Assembly: GCA_017479385.1 (NCBI GenBank)
Contig: JAFVCE010000015.1
Location: forward strand, 168,173-232,172
Reading direction: 5' to 3'
DNA from: Bacteroidales bacterium
Lineage (GTDB): Bacteria > Bacteroidota > Bacteroidia > Bacteroidales > P3
DNA length: 64,000 nucleotides
The notes beneath the pieces were generated by a model that saw only the letters and a program-made list of their open reading frames with translations, was not told the origin of the DNA and searched no databases. This document shows, one piece after another, positions 43,022-53,433 of this stretch; within the stretch, counting starts at the first letter, position 1; every line of letters starts with the position of its first letter. Made by a program: the position numbers and the translations under genes.

Positions 43022-43480
43022 TCAATCGTCGATAATGGTGACGCTCTCGATGAGGTCGCCGGGGCGGATGGCGTCGATTATGGGCCAATCCTGTTCGTCA
43101 ACACGGCCAAAGCAGGTGTGAACGCCGTCGAGGTGTTGGGTGTTTTGGCGGTTGTGGCAGACAAAGAATTGCGAGCCGCCGGTGTCTTTGCCAGCATGAG
43201 CCATAGAGAGCACTCCGCGGTCGTGGTATTGCTTCGGGGCCGAGGTTTCGCACTTGATGGTCCAGCCGGGGCCACCGGTGCCGGTGCGTGGGTCGCCCCA
43301 GTTGCGGCTAAAGGGGCATCCACCCTGTATCACGAAGTCGGGTATCACGCGGTGGAAGCGCAGGCCGTCGTAGAATCCCTCTTTGGCCAGTTTCACAAAG
43401 TTGGCAACGGTATTGGGCACTTCGGCGTCGTAGAATGTTACGTGCATTGTGCCTTTGGCTGTTTTTATCTCTCCATGCAT
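43022..43480 (-). CDS. Cyclophilin-type peptidyl-prolyl isomerase
   Basis: 152 residues, no signal peptide, so cytoplasmic. Signatures: [16 protein letters not shown] (with active-site Arg) and [10 protein letters not shown]. It catalyses cis/trans isomerisation of Xaa-Pro bonds and helps folding. First gene of the operon with the response regulator (26 bp). Confidence 0.93.
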   Translation of the reverse strand: MHGEIKTAKGTMHVTFYDAEVPNTVANFVKLAKEGFYDGLRFHRVIPDFVIQGGCPFSRNWGDPRTGTGGPGWTIKCETSAPKQYHDRGVLSMAHAGKDTGGSQFFVCHNRQNTQHLDGVHTCFGRVDEQDWPIIDAIRPGDLIESVTIIDD

Positions 43481-43605
43481 AACGGTAGTGTTTTTGTTGT
43501 TGGTTCTTTTTAGTAGTAACGCGCAAACTCGCGTTTTATTGTGTAGAATGTTAAATTTTTCTAAAAAATGTTAAAAATGGCAGCGTTTCGGGCTTTTCTA
43601 CTCAA

Positions 43606-45165
43606 TCAGAGTCCAGAGGCTTTCTTGAAAATTCGGCCAAAGCGCACCTTGTGGTGGTCCTTGTCGGTCGAGAAAACTATGGTCGAAGCTTTGCCCACAA
43701 TGTGGTCTTCGGGCACAAAACCCCAGTAGCGGCTGTCTACGCTGTTGTGGCGGTTGTCGCCCATCATCCAGTAGTAGTCCATCTTGCAGGTATAAGTGTC
43801 GGTGGCTTGGCCGTTGATGAGTATTTCGTTGCCCACCACCTCGAGCGTGTTGTGCTCGTAGACTTCTATAACGCGGCGGTAGAGTGGCAGGTTCTCGGTG
43901 GTGAGGTGCAGGGTTTCGCCTTTGGCCGGGATGTGAATGGGGCCAAAGTTGTCTATGCTCCAGCGGTAGCCATCGGCGTGGGGAAAGAGGGCGCGGGTGT
44001 CAGTAGAGTCGGCTGGGAAGACGATGGCTTGTACGTCGAGCACATCGTAGCGGCTGGCCATCTGGTTGGCCACCGTCCGGCTAAGCGGCAGGGTGAAGTA
44101 GGGGGTGCCGCTGTAGAGTTGCATAATGCGGGCGTTGGTAATGTCTTCTTGGCTCACTCCAACCTCGTCGAGCACTTGCAGCGGGTTGCTCATGTTGGGG
44201 CGGAAGAGCACCGAGTAGGTGAATTGCAGGTTCTCGGGGTTCTCTATGGCGGTGCCGTTCACCAGCACCTGCTGGTCTTTGATTTCGAGGTCGTCGCCAG
44301 GCAGGCCGATACAGCGTTTGATGAAGTTTTCGCGTTTGTCGACAGGGCGGACTCGAATTTTTCCAATCTCAATGCGGTTGCCGTATGGGTCTACCACGCG
44401 GTCCTGCTCAACAGCGTCGAGGCCATATTCGCGCACGAGGTCGTGGTAGCTGCGGTTGCTCATCTGGGCGCTGCACATGGTGTCGCCATCGGGGTAGTTG
44501 AACACAACGGCATCGAAGCGTTCGATGTGGCTCAGACCGGGGTAGCGGTGGTAGGGCAGTTCAATCCAGTCGAGGTACGACTCGCATTGGCCTTTGGTGA
44601 GCGGCAACACGTTGTGTACGAGAGGGAAACTGAGCGGTGTCATGCTCACACGTGGACCGTAGGCCAGTTTCGACACCATTAGGTAGTCGCCCACAAGCAG
44701 CGACTTTTCCATCGAACTGGAGGGTATCTTATAGAATTCCAGCACGTTGCCGCGAATAATTACGGCTGCAACAAGGGCAAAGACAATGGCATCGAGCCAG
44801 TCGCGGGCCTCGCTCACTTTGTGTGGAGGCAGGTCCTTGGGGTGGGTGTATTCGAATTTAGAAAAACCAAGTATCGGCATATATATCCACGGGAAGATAA
44901 CGGCCGCTGTCTGTTCCCAGAAGTTGTATCGGCGGAAGCATTTGGCTGTCTCGACCACCAGCAGCAGGAAACAGAAGATGTTGATTGCCGGTATGAGGAA
45001 GTAGATGTACCACCGCCACGATTTGTTGCATATTTTTATCCACACCACTATGTTGTAGATGGGAATGATGGCTTTCCACGGCTCGACGCCGGCTTTTTTG
45101 AACACGAACCACAGCCCGACTATGGTTCCTACAAAGTAGAGTATCAGCAAGATGTCGTATATCAT
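43606..45165 (-). CDS. lepB: Signal peptidase I with N-terminal membrane extension (519 aa)
   Basis: The N-terminal 110 residues hold three to four membrane helices with FKKAGVEPWKAIIPIYNIVV, a DUF5684-like module common in this phylum. The protease core follows: catalytic Ser in IPSSSMEKSLLVGDYLMVSK, catalytic Lys in ENFIKRCIGLPGDDLE, and box E MGDNRHNSVDSRYWGFVPE. An insertion between the Ser and Lys parts makes it longer than proteobacterial enzymes. The start at 45165 (MIYDILLILYFVG) is preferred to 45237, which lacks hydrophobic context. It cuts signal peptides off exported proteins. Confidence 0.92.
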   Translation of the reverse strand: MIYDILLILYFVGTIVGLWFVFKKAGVEPWKAIIPIYNIVVWIKICNKSWRWYIYFLIPAINIFCFLLLVVETAKCFRRYNFWEQTAAVIFPWIYMPILGFSKFEYTHPKDLPPHKVSEARDWLDAIVFALVAAVIIRGNVLEFYKIPSSSMEKSLLVGDYLMVSKLAYGPRVSMTPLSFPLVHNVLPLTKGQCESYLDWIELPYHRYPGLSHIERFDAVVFNYPDGDTMCSAQMSNRSYHDLVREYGLDAVEQDRVVDPYGNRIEIGKIRVRPVDKRENFIKRCIGLPGDDLEIKDQQVLVNGTAIENPENLQFTYSVLFRPNMSNPLQVLDEVGVSQEDITNARIMQLYSGTPYFTLPLSRTVANQMASRYDVLDVQAIVFPADSTDTRALFPHADGYRWSIDNFGPIHIPAKGETLHLTTENLPLYRRVIEVYEHNTLEVVGNEILINGQATDTYTCKMDYYWMMGDNRHNSVDSRYWGFVPEDHIVGKASTIVFSTDKDHHKVRFGRIFKKASGL

Positions 45166-45202
45166 AACTTTTTGTTTTTGCGTTTTTATTTTAGTATTAA
45201 CG

Positions 45203-46354
45203 TCAATTTTCCGAAAATATTGTGCTAATTGTGTCAAGAAACACTTTTTTTTCGTTTTCCCAGCAAAGGTCGTGCCGTGCCTTGTCGAAAATCTGGTTGT
45301 ATTCCTCGTCTGGCATTTGCTCCCAATGCTCTATTGCGTGACTAATTTTTTGGGCTAAAAGTTGTGGCTGTTTGGCCTCGTTGTTTATTAAAGTCCCAGT
45401 TGAATAAATTTCTATAATTTTCTTTATTTCAGGGAAATCGGTTGCCAGTACAGGTACGCCTGCTTGTACGAAGTCGCCAATTCGGTTGGGTAGCGAGTAG
45501 TAGTAGTTCAGCCCCATATTGTCGAGCAAAACCAGTCCGAGGTTGGCCGATTTTGTGAGAGGCATAAGTTTTGCAGGCTCCACTCTCCCCAGAAACTCTA
45601 TGCGGTTAGCCCACGGCAGCGAGTTTACGCGATGTTTGAGTTGGTGATAGATGTCGCCTTCGCCAGCAATAACGAGTCGGCAGTTGTCGAGGTATTGCAT
45701 TGCCTCAATTGCCCACTCAATTCCTCGGCCAACGTTGACAGCTCCTTGGTAGAGTATGGTTTTGGTAGTGTTTTTTGGCCTAACAATTGCCTCGTCGCTT
45801 TTGGGTGCAAAGTTGCGAACCACTGCCATCTTTTTTCCTGTCCGCTTTTCGTATTCGTCGGCCACGCTTTGGCAGACGGTGATTGCTCTATCTGTACTTG
45901 AGATAAAACATTTTTCTATTCTCTGCCACAGATGTTTAACTACTTTTCGTTCAACTAACTCTGGAACCTCAGAAAACAGTTCGTGAGCATCGAGAAAGAG
46001 TTTCTTTCTTCGCAATTTGGCAGCCAGTGCGCAGGCGGGCAGCGTGTCTACGTCGTTGGCGTAGAAGAGGTCGGCTTTGGTAAAAAGCATTATGAAAAAT
46101 AGGCGTATATTATATTCAGCATAGAAGAGCACTTTTTTGTTGAATATCAGTTTTATACGTCGTGTCACATAAAGTCTTTCTATAGGTTTGCTGTTTGGCA
46201 ATTTTCGACCAATAAGGGTTACGTTGCAGCCGGCCTCGCGCAGTGCCATGCATGTTTTGTCAACCCTGCGGTCGGTAACAAGGTCGTTGGTTACTGCCAT
46301 CGTTATTTTTTTACCCAAAAGCACTGTCGACGTCATGCAATATATAACGTTCAA
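45203..46354 (-). CDS. GT4-type glycosyltransferase
   Basis: 383 residues with a full GT-B fold: MAVTNDLVTDRRVDKTCMAL, ADLFYANDVDTLPACALAAK, FLDAHELFSEVPELV, then the donor domain TKTILYQGAVNVGRGIEWAI and LPNRIGDFVQAGVPVLATDF, the equivalent of the EX7E nucleotide-sugar site. Starts at 46354, 46336 or 46300 are possible; homology begins at GKKITMAVTND. More AT-rich than its neighbours, as surface-glycan genes often are. Probable role in capsule, LPS or protein glycosylation. Confidence 0.85.
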   Translation of the reverse strand: MNVIYCMTSTVLLGKKITMAVTNDLVTDRRVDKTCMALREAGCNVTLIGRKLPNSKPIERLYVTRRIKLIFNKKVLFYAEYNIRLFFIMLFTKADLFYANDVDTLPACALAAKLRRKKLFLDAHELFSEVPELVERKVVKHLWQRIEKCFISSTDRAITVCQSVADEYEKRTGKKMAVVRNFAPKSDEAIVRPKNTTKTILYQGAVNVGRGIEWAIEAMQYLDNCRLVIAGEGDIYHQLKHRVNSLPWANRIEFLGRVEPAKLMPLTKSANLGLVLLDNMGLNYYYSLPNRIGDFVQAGVPVLATDFPEIKKIIEIYSTGTLINNEAKQPQLLAQKISHAIEHWEQMPDEEYNQIFDKARHDLCWENEKKVFLDTISTIFSEN

Positions 46355-46421
46355 ACTGCAGTTTTAGTATTTGTGTTCAAAAAAACTTCTGTCAAAACCC
46401 CTTGTTTTGACATTTTTTTTG

Positions 46422-46429
46422 TAAATTTG
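46422..46429 (+). promoter_or_regulatory. Promoter -7 box of the META-priA-sbcDC unit
   Basis: TAAATTTG, 16 bp before the ATG at 46446; CTTG at 46401-46404 is a weak -33 candidate at 17 bp. Confidence 0.5.
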
Positions 46430-46445
46430 CACCGAAATTGAAGTC

Positions 46446-46898
46446 ATGAAAAGGTTCTGTTTTTTGGTAATAGTGTGTATGTTAGCTGCTTGTGCCCCGC
46501 ACCGTCAGCTCGCCGTAAGCGACAAATCTGTCGAGGTCGTGTTCGACAAATCAGACGAGTGGCATCTTGTATCCCTCTCTTCCCAAAAAGTTGCGCCAGA
46601 TTGTGTCTTCACACTCAAACTCAACCCCGAAACGAATGCTTTTACTGCAACGGGGCCTTGCAATAGTTTTTATGGCGACTTTAGTGCCTATGTAGTTGCT
46701 TCGTCCGATATGAGTTTTACTCACTACAGCCTGAGTTTTAGCAACCTTTCTTCAACCAAAGTGCAATGCCCCGACGGCCAGATGAAGTTCGAAAAAAGTT
46801 TCAACTCCGCCCTCGTCAAAGCTACTCGAGTTTCTCTCTCTGCTTATGAACTTGTTGTATATCAACGCGATAAAGAATTAATGCGCTTCGAGAAATAA
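46446..46898 (+). CDS. META-domain lipoprotein (HslJ-like)
   Basis: 150 residues. The lipobox LAAC (residues 13-16) after MKRFCFLVIVCM marks a lipoprotein. The body has WHLVSLS, NAFTATGPCNSFYGDF (the G-CN-F signature of META domains) and FEKSFNSALVKATRVSLSAYEL. META domains occur in the heat-shock protein HslJ; their molecular action is not known. Seven bp ahead of priA, so co-transcribed with it. Confidence 0.8.
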   Translation: MKRFCFLVIVCMLAACAPHRQLAVSDKSVEVVFDKSDEWHLVSLSSQKVAPDCVFTLKLNPETNAFTATGPCNSFYGDFSAYVVASSDMSFTHYSLSFSNLSSTKVQCPDGQMKFEKSFNSALVKATRVSLSAYELVVYQRDKELMRFEK

Positions 46899-46905
46899 AT
46901 TCACT

Positions 46906-49368
46906 ATGGACGATACGTTGTTTGTCGAAGTAATATTGCCACTGCCTTTGCCTGGTACCTACACCTATCGTGTACCAGCCGAGTATAATGGTGTCATTGC
47001 TACCGGGCAGCGTGTAGTGGTGCAGTTCGGTATTAAGCATCTCTATGCAGCCATTGTGCGTAAGATTACCACTGATGTCCCGTCCTATAAAGTCAAGTAC
47101 GTCCTCTCCATTCTCGATTTGGAGCCGATTGTAACCGAGTTGCAAATGCAGTTTTGGGAGTGGATGGCACAGTACTATATGTGCCATTTGGGCGACGTCA
47201 TGGCAGTGGCATTACCGTCTGCCTTTCGTCTTGCAAGCGAATCTTCTATAGCTATCCATCCCGATTTCACTGGCGAATTGACCAACCTGAGCGACAATGA
47301 ATTGCGCATTGTCAATATACTCAGCGAGCATCCTGTGATGAAGCTCGCCGACATTTCGCGGGCTCTTGGCATTCAAAAAATCATGCCCATAGTGAACACC
47401 ATGGTCGAAAGGCAAATTATAGTGCTCGACGAAGATTTGCGAGAGCGCTATCTCCCAAAGAAAAGACCGTATATCGCTCTGTCTCAGCAGTATAAAGATG
47501 AGCAAGCCTGCAAAGCCCTATTCGATACCCTCGAATCATCGAAGTCGACTCAACGTCAGGTTAACCTGCTGCTCGACTTCATGCAACGCTCTAATTTCGG
47601 TGCCGAGGCGCTACCTAAAAGTTCGCTAAAAGCTTCCTCTACACTGCAGACGCTTATCAGAAAAGGCATTCTCGTGGTCGAAGAGCGCGAAGAAAGTAGG
47701 CTCGAAACATTTTCTGCCGACCAAGTTATATCGCCAGATTCCATTGTTCTCAACGATGAGCAGCAGGCTGCATTCGACTATCTATCATCGCCAGAAGTAC
47801 CTAATGTTTCGCTTCTTCATGGTGTTACATCTTCTGGAAAAACAGAAGTTTATATCAAGTTAATTCAAGGAGTACTTGAGCAAGGTAAGCAAGTTCTATT
47901 CTTGCTTCCAGAGATTGCACTGACGGCACAGTTAATCAATCGTTTGAGGAAGTATTTTGGTAACTATGTAGGTGTCTATCATTCCCGTTTCAGTGTCAGT
48001 CAGCGTGCCGAAGTTTGGAGTCGGACAATGTCCCCCGACCCAGAGAAGCGCTACCGTGTGCTGCTTGGTGCGCGCAGTGCCGTTTTTCTACCGTTCCGAG
48101 ACCTGGGCTTAGTGATAGTTGACGAGGAGCATGACACCTCGTTCAAGCAAGCGGAACCGGCTCCGCGCTATAATGGTCGCGATGCTGCCTTGTATGTGGC
48201 TCGTCTGTATGGTGCGCGCGCCGTGCTCGGTTCGGCAACTCCAAGTATCGAGACCTATTTTATGGCCCAAGAAGGCAAGTATGGTCTTGCTGTGATGAAG
48301 CACCGATTCGGCGGTATCCAGATGCCAGAGGTGTTGTGTGTAGACATGAAGGAGGCTCATCGAAAGAAAGAAGTAAGAGGCTCGTTTTCAGTATTTTTAT
48401 TAGACAATATTGAAGCGGCACTTAAAGCTAACAAACAAGTCATCTTGTTTCAAAATCGCCGTGGATTTTCGCTTCATTTAGAATGTGCTGTCTGCCATCA
48501 CATACCTCAATGTCAGCACTGCGACGTCTCGCTTGTTTATCACAAGTCGACCAACAGTTTGCGCTGCCATTATTGTGGATATTCAATACCTGTACCGTCA
48601 GAGTGTCCAGCTTGCAACTCGACTCAGCTTTCCATGCGTGGCGTTGGAACAGAGCGTATTGAAGAGGACCTCTCTATCATCTTTCCCGATGCAAAGGTCG
48701 CAAGAATGGACCTCGACACCACGTTACAAAAAAGCCGCTACATCGAGCTGATAAGCGATTTTCAAGATAGAAAAATCAATATTCTTGTTGGAACACAGAT
48801 GATTACCAAAGGTTTGGATTTCGATAATGTGGCCGTTGTTGGCATTGTCAGTGCTGATAACCTTATCAACTATCCCGACTTTCGTTCGTTCGAAAGGGCT
48901 TTCCAACAAATGACCCAAGTGAGCGGGCGTGCTGGCAGGCGAGGAGAACGTGGCAAAGTGATAATTCAAACTTATAATCCTTATCATCAAGCAATTAGGA
49001 ATGTTATTGACAACGACTATGCTGATATGTACCACTCTCAGATAGTCGAGCGTAGAGTCTTTCGCTATCCACCATACTATCGTTTGATTGAAATTACCCT
49101 CAAACATCGCAACAAGGATGTTGTTGACGAAGCCATGTTCCAATTTTCAAATCTTGCAAAAAGTACTTTTGGCAACCGAGTTATTGGACCTACTACGCCC
49201 ATGGTATCGCGTGTCAGAAGTTTGTATATCAAGACGTTGATGGTTCGTTTCGAGCGCAATGAGCCACTTGCGTCGGCCAAGGCGGTGTTGACCAAGATGG
49301 CCGATGATACGCGCTCGTGCAAAGAATATGCTTCTGTTTTGTTTCAGTTTAATGTAGACCCCTGTTAA
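46906..49368 (+). CDS. priA: Primosomal protein N' (PriA helicase)
   Basis: 820 residues. An N-terminal DNA-binding domain; helicase motifs GVTSSGKTEVYIK (Walker A, near residue 305) and VIVDEEHD; zinc cluster with paired Cys (CAVCHHIPQCQHCDVSL, CHYCGYSIPVPSECPAC); C-terminal VGTQMITKGLDFDNV and QVSGRAGRRGERG. It reloads the replisome at stalled forks. Its stop overlaps the sbcD start by one base (TAATG at 49366-49370). Confidence 0.95.
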   Translation: MDDTLFVEVILPLPLPGTYTYRVPAEYNGVIATGQRVVVQFGIKHLYAAIVRKITTDVPSYKVKYVLSILDLEPIVTELQMQFWEWMAQYYMCHLGDVMAVALPSAFRLASESSIAIHPDFTGELTNLSDNELRIVNILSEHPVMKLADISRALGIQKIMPIVNTMVERQIIVLDEDLRERYLPKKRPYIALSQQYKDEQACKALFDTLESSKSTQRQVNLLLDFMQRSNFGAEALPKSSLKASSTLQTLIRKGILVVEEREESRLETFSADQVISPDSIVLNDEQQAAFDYLSSPEVPNVSLLHGVTSSGKTEVYIKLIQGVLEQGKQVLFLLPEIALTAQLINRLRKYFGNYVGVYHSRFSVSQRAEVWSRTMSPDPEKRYRVLLGARSAVFLPFRDLGLVIVDEEHDTSFKQAEPAPRYNGRDAALYVARLYGARAVLGSATPSIETYFMAQEGKYGLAVMKHRFGGIQMPEVLCVDMKEAHRKKEVRGSFSVFLLDNIEAALKANKQVILFQNRRGFSLHLECAVCHHIPQCQHCDVSLVYHKSTNSLRCHYCGYSIPVPSECPACNSTQLSMRGVGTERIEEDLSIIFPDAKVARMDLDTTLQKSRYIELISDFQDRKINILVGTQMITKGLDFDNVAVVGIVSADNLINYPDFRSFERAFQQMTQVSGRAGRRGERGKVIIQTYNPYHQAIRNVIDNDYADMYHSQIVERRVFRYPPYYRLIEITLKHRNKDVVDEAMFQFSNLAKSTFGNRVIGPTTPMVSRVRSLYIKTLMVRFERNEPLASAKAVLTKMADDTRSCKEYASVLFQFNVDPC

Positions 49369-50567
49369 TGAAGATTATACATACATCAGACTGGCACTTG
49401 GGTCAGCAGTTCTACACGTATGACCGCACTTCGGAGCACGAAGCCTTTGCTCGTTGGCTGGTTTCTTTGGTCGAGGCTGAGCGCCCAGATGCCTTCGTTT
49501 TGAGCGGCGATGTGTTTGATGTCGGAATGCCTTCGGTGGTGGCACAAAAGCTGTACGCCAACATTCTTGTGTCGCTACACGAAGCGTGCCCCACAATGAC
49601 AATTGTAGTTACTGCTGGCAACCATGACAGTCCTTCGAGAGTGGAAATCTACCGCGATGTTTGGCAAGCTTTTAATGTGCGTATTGTTGGCAACTTGCAA
49701 CGTTGCGAAGACGGTAGCGTTGATTGGCGGCGCCACATTGTAGAGGTGCCTAACAAGGGCTACGTTGTGGCCATTCCTCATATTTACCCGCAGAATTACC
49801 CCGCTGTTGATGGCGGCGATAGAGTGTCGGCCTTTTTCGGAGAGTTAAACCTTCAGGTCGCTGCCATCAATAGCCAATCTTTGCCGGTGGTACTGATGGC
49901 ACATACTGCTGTGCGAGGTTGCGACCTTACGGGGCACCGCCGTATGCAACAAGACATGATTGGTAATGTTGAATATATTGATATAGAGAAGTTTGGGACG
50001 GGTTTTTCGTATGTCGCACTCGGTCATATTCACTGCCCCCAAACGCTAAATGGGCAAACCGTGGCTCGGTATTCGGGTTCGCCTATCGCCGTCAGTTTCG
50101 ACGAAGATTATCCGCACGGGGTCTCGGTTGTGACGTTAGAAAGTGGCAAAGAACCCATCGTTGAGCCTAAAGTGTTCGATTCTCCTCGCCCTATGATGAC
50201 TTTGCCACGTGAGCCACAGCCGTTCGATGATGCCGTTGCCGAGCTTGCCTCGTTGCCAGCCGACTCGCCAGCCTACGTCCGCCTCAATGTCCTGTCAGCC
50301 ATAGGGTTACCACCAGATTATTCGGAACGTATAGCCATGGCCGTGACCGGCAAAAAGTGTCGTTTTTGTACCGTTAACATAACCCTGCCAAAGCAGGAAA
50401 AGCAGTCGGACTACAACACAAACCTCACCCCAGACCAGTTGCGACAACTTTCGCCTACCGATGTGGCAGCGCGCTTCATGGAGCAGCAATGTGTTGAACA
50501 CGAGACTGTTGGCCAATTTTTGAAAATGATTTCCGAAATCGAACAGGAGGTGCAACATGAGGATTAA
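49368..50567 (+). CDS. sbcD: Nuclease SbcCD subunit D
   Basis: 399 residues. Mre11-type phosphoesterase motifs: HTSDWHLGQQFY, VLSGDVFDVG, TAGNHDSPSR, LMAHTAVRG and ALGHIHCPQ supply the Mn2+ ligands. With SbcC it forms the SMC-like nuclease that cleaves hairpins and palindromes and processes DNA ends. It overlaps sbcC by 11 bp. Long cruciform-prone repeats in this window would be its natural substrates. Confidence 0.95.
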   Translation: MKIIHTSDWHLGQQFYTYDRTSEHEAFARWLVSLVEAERPDAFVLSGDVFDVGMPSVVAQKLYANILVSLHEACPTMTIVVTAGNHDSPSRVEIYRDVWQAFNVRIVGNLQRCEDGSVDWRRHIVEVPNKGYVVAIPHIYPQNYPAVDGGDRVSAFFGELNLQVAAINSQSLPVVLMAHTAVRGCDLTGHRRMQQDMIGNVEYIDIEKFGTGFSYVALGHIHCPQTLNGQTVARYSGSPIAVSFDEDYPHGVSVVTLESGKEPIVEPKVFDSPRPMMTLPREPQPFDDAVAELASLPADSPAYVRLNVLSAIGLPPDYSERIAMAVTGKKCRFCTVNITLPKQEKQSDYNTNLTPDQLRQLSPTDVAARFMEQQCVEHETVGQFLKMISEIEQEVQHED

Positions 50568-53382
50568 ACGCATAATAATACACAACATAGCCTCGATTGC
50601 CGACGCCACTATCGACTTCACAACCGAGCCCTTGACCAGCAGTCCGATATTCCTAATCACGGGGCAAACAGGGGCAGGTAAGAGTACTATCATAGACGCC
50701 ATTTGCCTGGCTCTCTATGCCGAAACTCCACGAATGGCTCGCACTCGCGTGCGCGAATCGTATGTTTCGCCTCGTAGCGATGGAGAAAGCGAATCTATCA
50801 ACATCAACGACAACCGTCAGCTCATGCGTCGCGGTGCCGGAGAGTGCTTCGCAGAACTTCTTTTTACGGCCAACGACGACCATGACTACCTTGCTCGTTG
50901 GCAGTTGCGCAGGGCATACGGCAAACCCTCTGGCAACATTGGCAAGGAGGAACACACTTATTGTGACGCCGCGACAGGCACACAGATTGCTCGCAACCGC
51001 GGTGTTGACAATGCCTTGAAACTGAGTTTGATAGGTCTAACATTCGAGCAGTTCTGCCGAACTTCGCTGCTGGCACAGGGCGAGTTTACGCGTTTTCTCC
51101 ACGCTTCGGGCGACGAGAAGTCGGAAATTCTCGAGAAGCTGACCGGTATGGAAATTTACTCTAAAATTGGGCAACGAATTTTTTCGACCGCAAAGTCGAT
51201 AGAGACACAATATAATTCGCAACGTTCCGTTATAGATTCGATGACGTTGCTCTCCGACGAGGAGCTGGCCGAGCAGCACAAACAACAAGCCGATGCTACA
51301 AAACAGTTGGCCGAAATAGATGTCGCAATAACTGCTACGACACTAAAAATAAACTGGATACAGGCAGCTGCGAAACTCGCCAACGACCAGACGAGGACAG
51401 CAGAACGCACCGAAACGTTGCGAACGCGCCTCGCGTCCGACGACTTCGCTGGCAAGGAACGGACTATTGCGCAGTACGACTTGAGTGTTGAGGCTCGCGT
51501 AAGGCTTAACGATATGGCACACACGCAGTTGCAGCTTCGGTCAACGCTGACCCAGTTGCCAGCCCTGCAGCAAAGGATGGAGCAGTTGGCCACCAACCAT
51601 AAGGCTGCCATCCAGTCGCAGCAGCAGATTCAGACCACTATCTCGGCCGTTAGGAAGAAACTCGACGCCCATCACCCTGCCGAACTCAACCACGAGCAGG
51701 CACAGCTGCTCGACCATCAACGGCAACTGAACAAGCTGGCAAGTGCAATCGAGCGGCACACCGCCTCCCTCAATGACGAGGAGCGCCAGCAGGCGCAGTT
51801 GCGCGATGTTACGGCCAAAGTATCAGCCGCAGAGTCCGAGTTGGCCACGCTCGAACCACGCTTAGCGGCCACTACCACCGAGGTGGAAAAAGCGCGTCAG
51901 CGTCTGGCACGTTTCAGCTTGGGCGCTGCCAAAGCGGCCGACGAATTGCGCGCCACATTGGCCGAGGGCGACATCTGCCCAATTTGTGGCAATAAGATAG
52001 AACACATTGTGACTCACGATTTTATAGAGTCGCAATTGCAGCCTCTGCGCGAAGAGTTGTCGCAGGCAGAACGCGAGCTGTTGGCCCTCAGCGGTCGCCG
52101 CTCAGAGCTTTCAGCTACTGCGGTTTGGGGCAAAAAGGCATTGGCCGAAACCACGCAGACGCTGGCCGCGACACAGGCCTCGGTGCAGGCCACCCAGACC
52201 GAAGTGGCACTACTTTCCGCGCAACTCAATGTCGAAGCCACGCCCGAAGCCATGCGTCTGGCTGCCAACACGACCGACGACCGCCTACGCGCAATAGCGG
52301 CAGAACAGGGCGTCGTGGCCGAGTTGACAAAAAAAATAACATCGCTTTCGGCCGAGTTGAGTCGAGTGGTGGAAGCTGCTAATGACGTTAAAAACACTCT
52401 CGACACCGCCACTACCGAGTGGCAAAAATTGACCACACAAAAGCAGAACGCCGACACAATAATTGAGCAAAATCGACGTTATATTGACGATTTTTGTGCG
52501 CAACACGAGGATTTGGATATGGAACGTTTGAAGCAACTTAACCAACTGACACAGAATGATGTAGACCGCGTAAGGCAGTTCTGCAATGCCAGTCGTGTCG
52601 AATTGCAGCAGCTCAAAGGCAGTCTTCTTGAGCTTGAACACCAAGTGGCTGCCCATGAGGCACAGCGTCCGCCACTGGCCGACGGCGATACTCTCGAATC
52701 GCTCCAGCATACCCTCACTGCTATGACTGCACGCAGCCACGAATTGCACCAATTGCTTGGCGGAATAAGCTCTCGTCTTGACCAGGACAAGCAACAGCGC
52801 AACCACCGCGCCAAGCTGCTCCACGACCTCGAAAACCTGCATCAGCGCTGGATGGCCTACAGTAGCCTGTCGCGTATGTTCGGCGACGCAGAAGGCAAGA
52901 AATTCCGCAACATTGCGCAAAGCTATATCTTGATGCATATCCTCGACCAGGCCAACCATTACCTCGCCACTTTTACCGACCGATATAGGCTTACCTGCAA
53001 CCCAGGCTCGCTCGTTATCTTGGTTCACGACAACCTGCAAGGCTTTGCGCCACAGGGAATTAACATTCTCTCGGGCGGCGAAAGCTTCATGGTTTCGCTC
53101 TCGTTGGCGCTGGCTTTGGCGCACATCGGTGGTGGTTCGGACAGCGTCGACACCCTCTTCATCGACGAAGGTTTCGGCACCTTGAGCGAGGACTACCTCG
53201 AGGCGGTGATGGACACGCTCGAAAAACTGCGCCAACACGGCGGCCGTCGCGTTGGCATAATAAGCCACGTTGAGCAGCTCGGCGAGCGCATACCGGTCAA
53301 GGTCGAGGTGTCTCGGGTAAACCCCACAACAAGCTCTGTGCGAATTGTTTCGGCTGCGAATAACGCAACTTTCAGGGGCTGA
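50557..53382 (+). CDS. sbcC: Nuclease SbcCD subunit C
   Basis: 941 residues. Walker A GQTGAGKSTIIDAICLAL (residues about 36-53), long coiled coils, a central CPIC zinc hook (GDICPICGNK, near 475), ABC signature LSGGESFMVSLSLALALA and Walker B TLFIDEGFGTL near the C-terminus. ATPase partner of SbcD; the hook joins two complexes. Third gene of priA-sbcD-sbcC. Confidence 0.95.
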   Translation: MRIKRIIIHNIASIADATIDFTTEPLTSSPIFLITGQTGAGKSTIIDAICLALYAETPRMARTRVRESYVSPRSDGESESININDNRQLMRRGAGECFAELLFTANDDHDYLARWQLRRAYGKPSGNIGKEEHTYCDAATGTQIARNRGVDNALKLSLIGLTFEQFCRTSLLAQGEFTRFLHASGDEKSEILEKLTGMEIYSKIGQRIFSTAKSIETQYNSQRSVIDSMTLLSDEELAEQHKQQADATKQLAEIDVAITATTLKINWIQAAAKLANDQTRTAERTETLRTRLASDDFAGKERTIAQYDLSVEARVRLNDMAHTQLQLRSTLTQLPALQQRMEQLATNHKAAIQSQQQIQTTISAVRKKLDAHHPAELNHEQAQLLDHQRQLNKLASAIERHTASLNDEERQQAQLRDVTAKVSAAESELATLEPRLAATTTEVEKARQRLARFSLGAAKAADELRATLAEGDICPICGNKIEHIVTHDFIESQLQPLREELSQAERELLALSGRRSELSATAVWGKKALAETTQTLAATQASVQATQTEVALLSAQLNVEATPEAMRLAANTTDDRLRAIAAEQGVVAELTKKITSLSAELSRVVEAANDVKNTLDTATTEWQKLTTQKQNADTIIEQNRRYIDDFCAQHEDLDMERLKQLNQLTQNDVDRVRQFCNASRVELQQLKGSLLELEHQVAAHEAQRPPLADGDTLESLQHTLTAMTARSHELHQLLGGISSRLDQDKQQRNHRAKLLHDLENLHQRWMAYSSLSRMFGDAEGKKFRNIAQSYILMHILDQANHYLATFTDRYRLTCNPGSLVILVHDNLQGFAPQGINILSGGESFMVSLSLALALAHIGGGSDSVDTLFIDEGFGTLSEDYLEAVMDTLEKLRQHGGRRVGIISHVEQLGERIPVKVEVSRVNPTTSSVRIVSAANNATFRG

Positions 53383-53433
53383 CATAATAAAATTCCGCAT
53401 TTCACGTTATTGAATAAAAAACACAACCACATT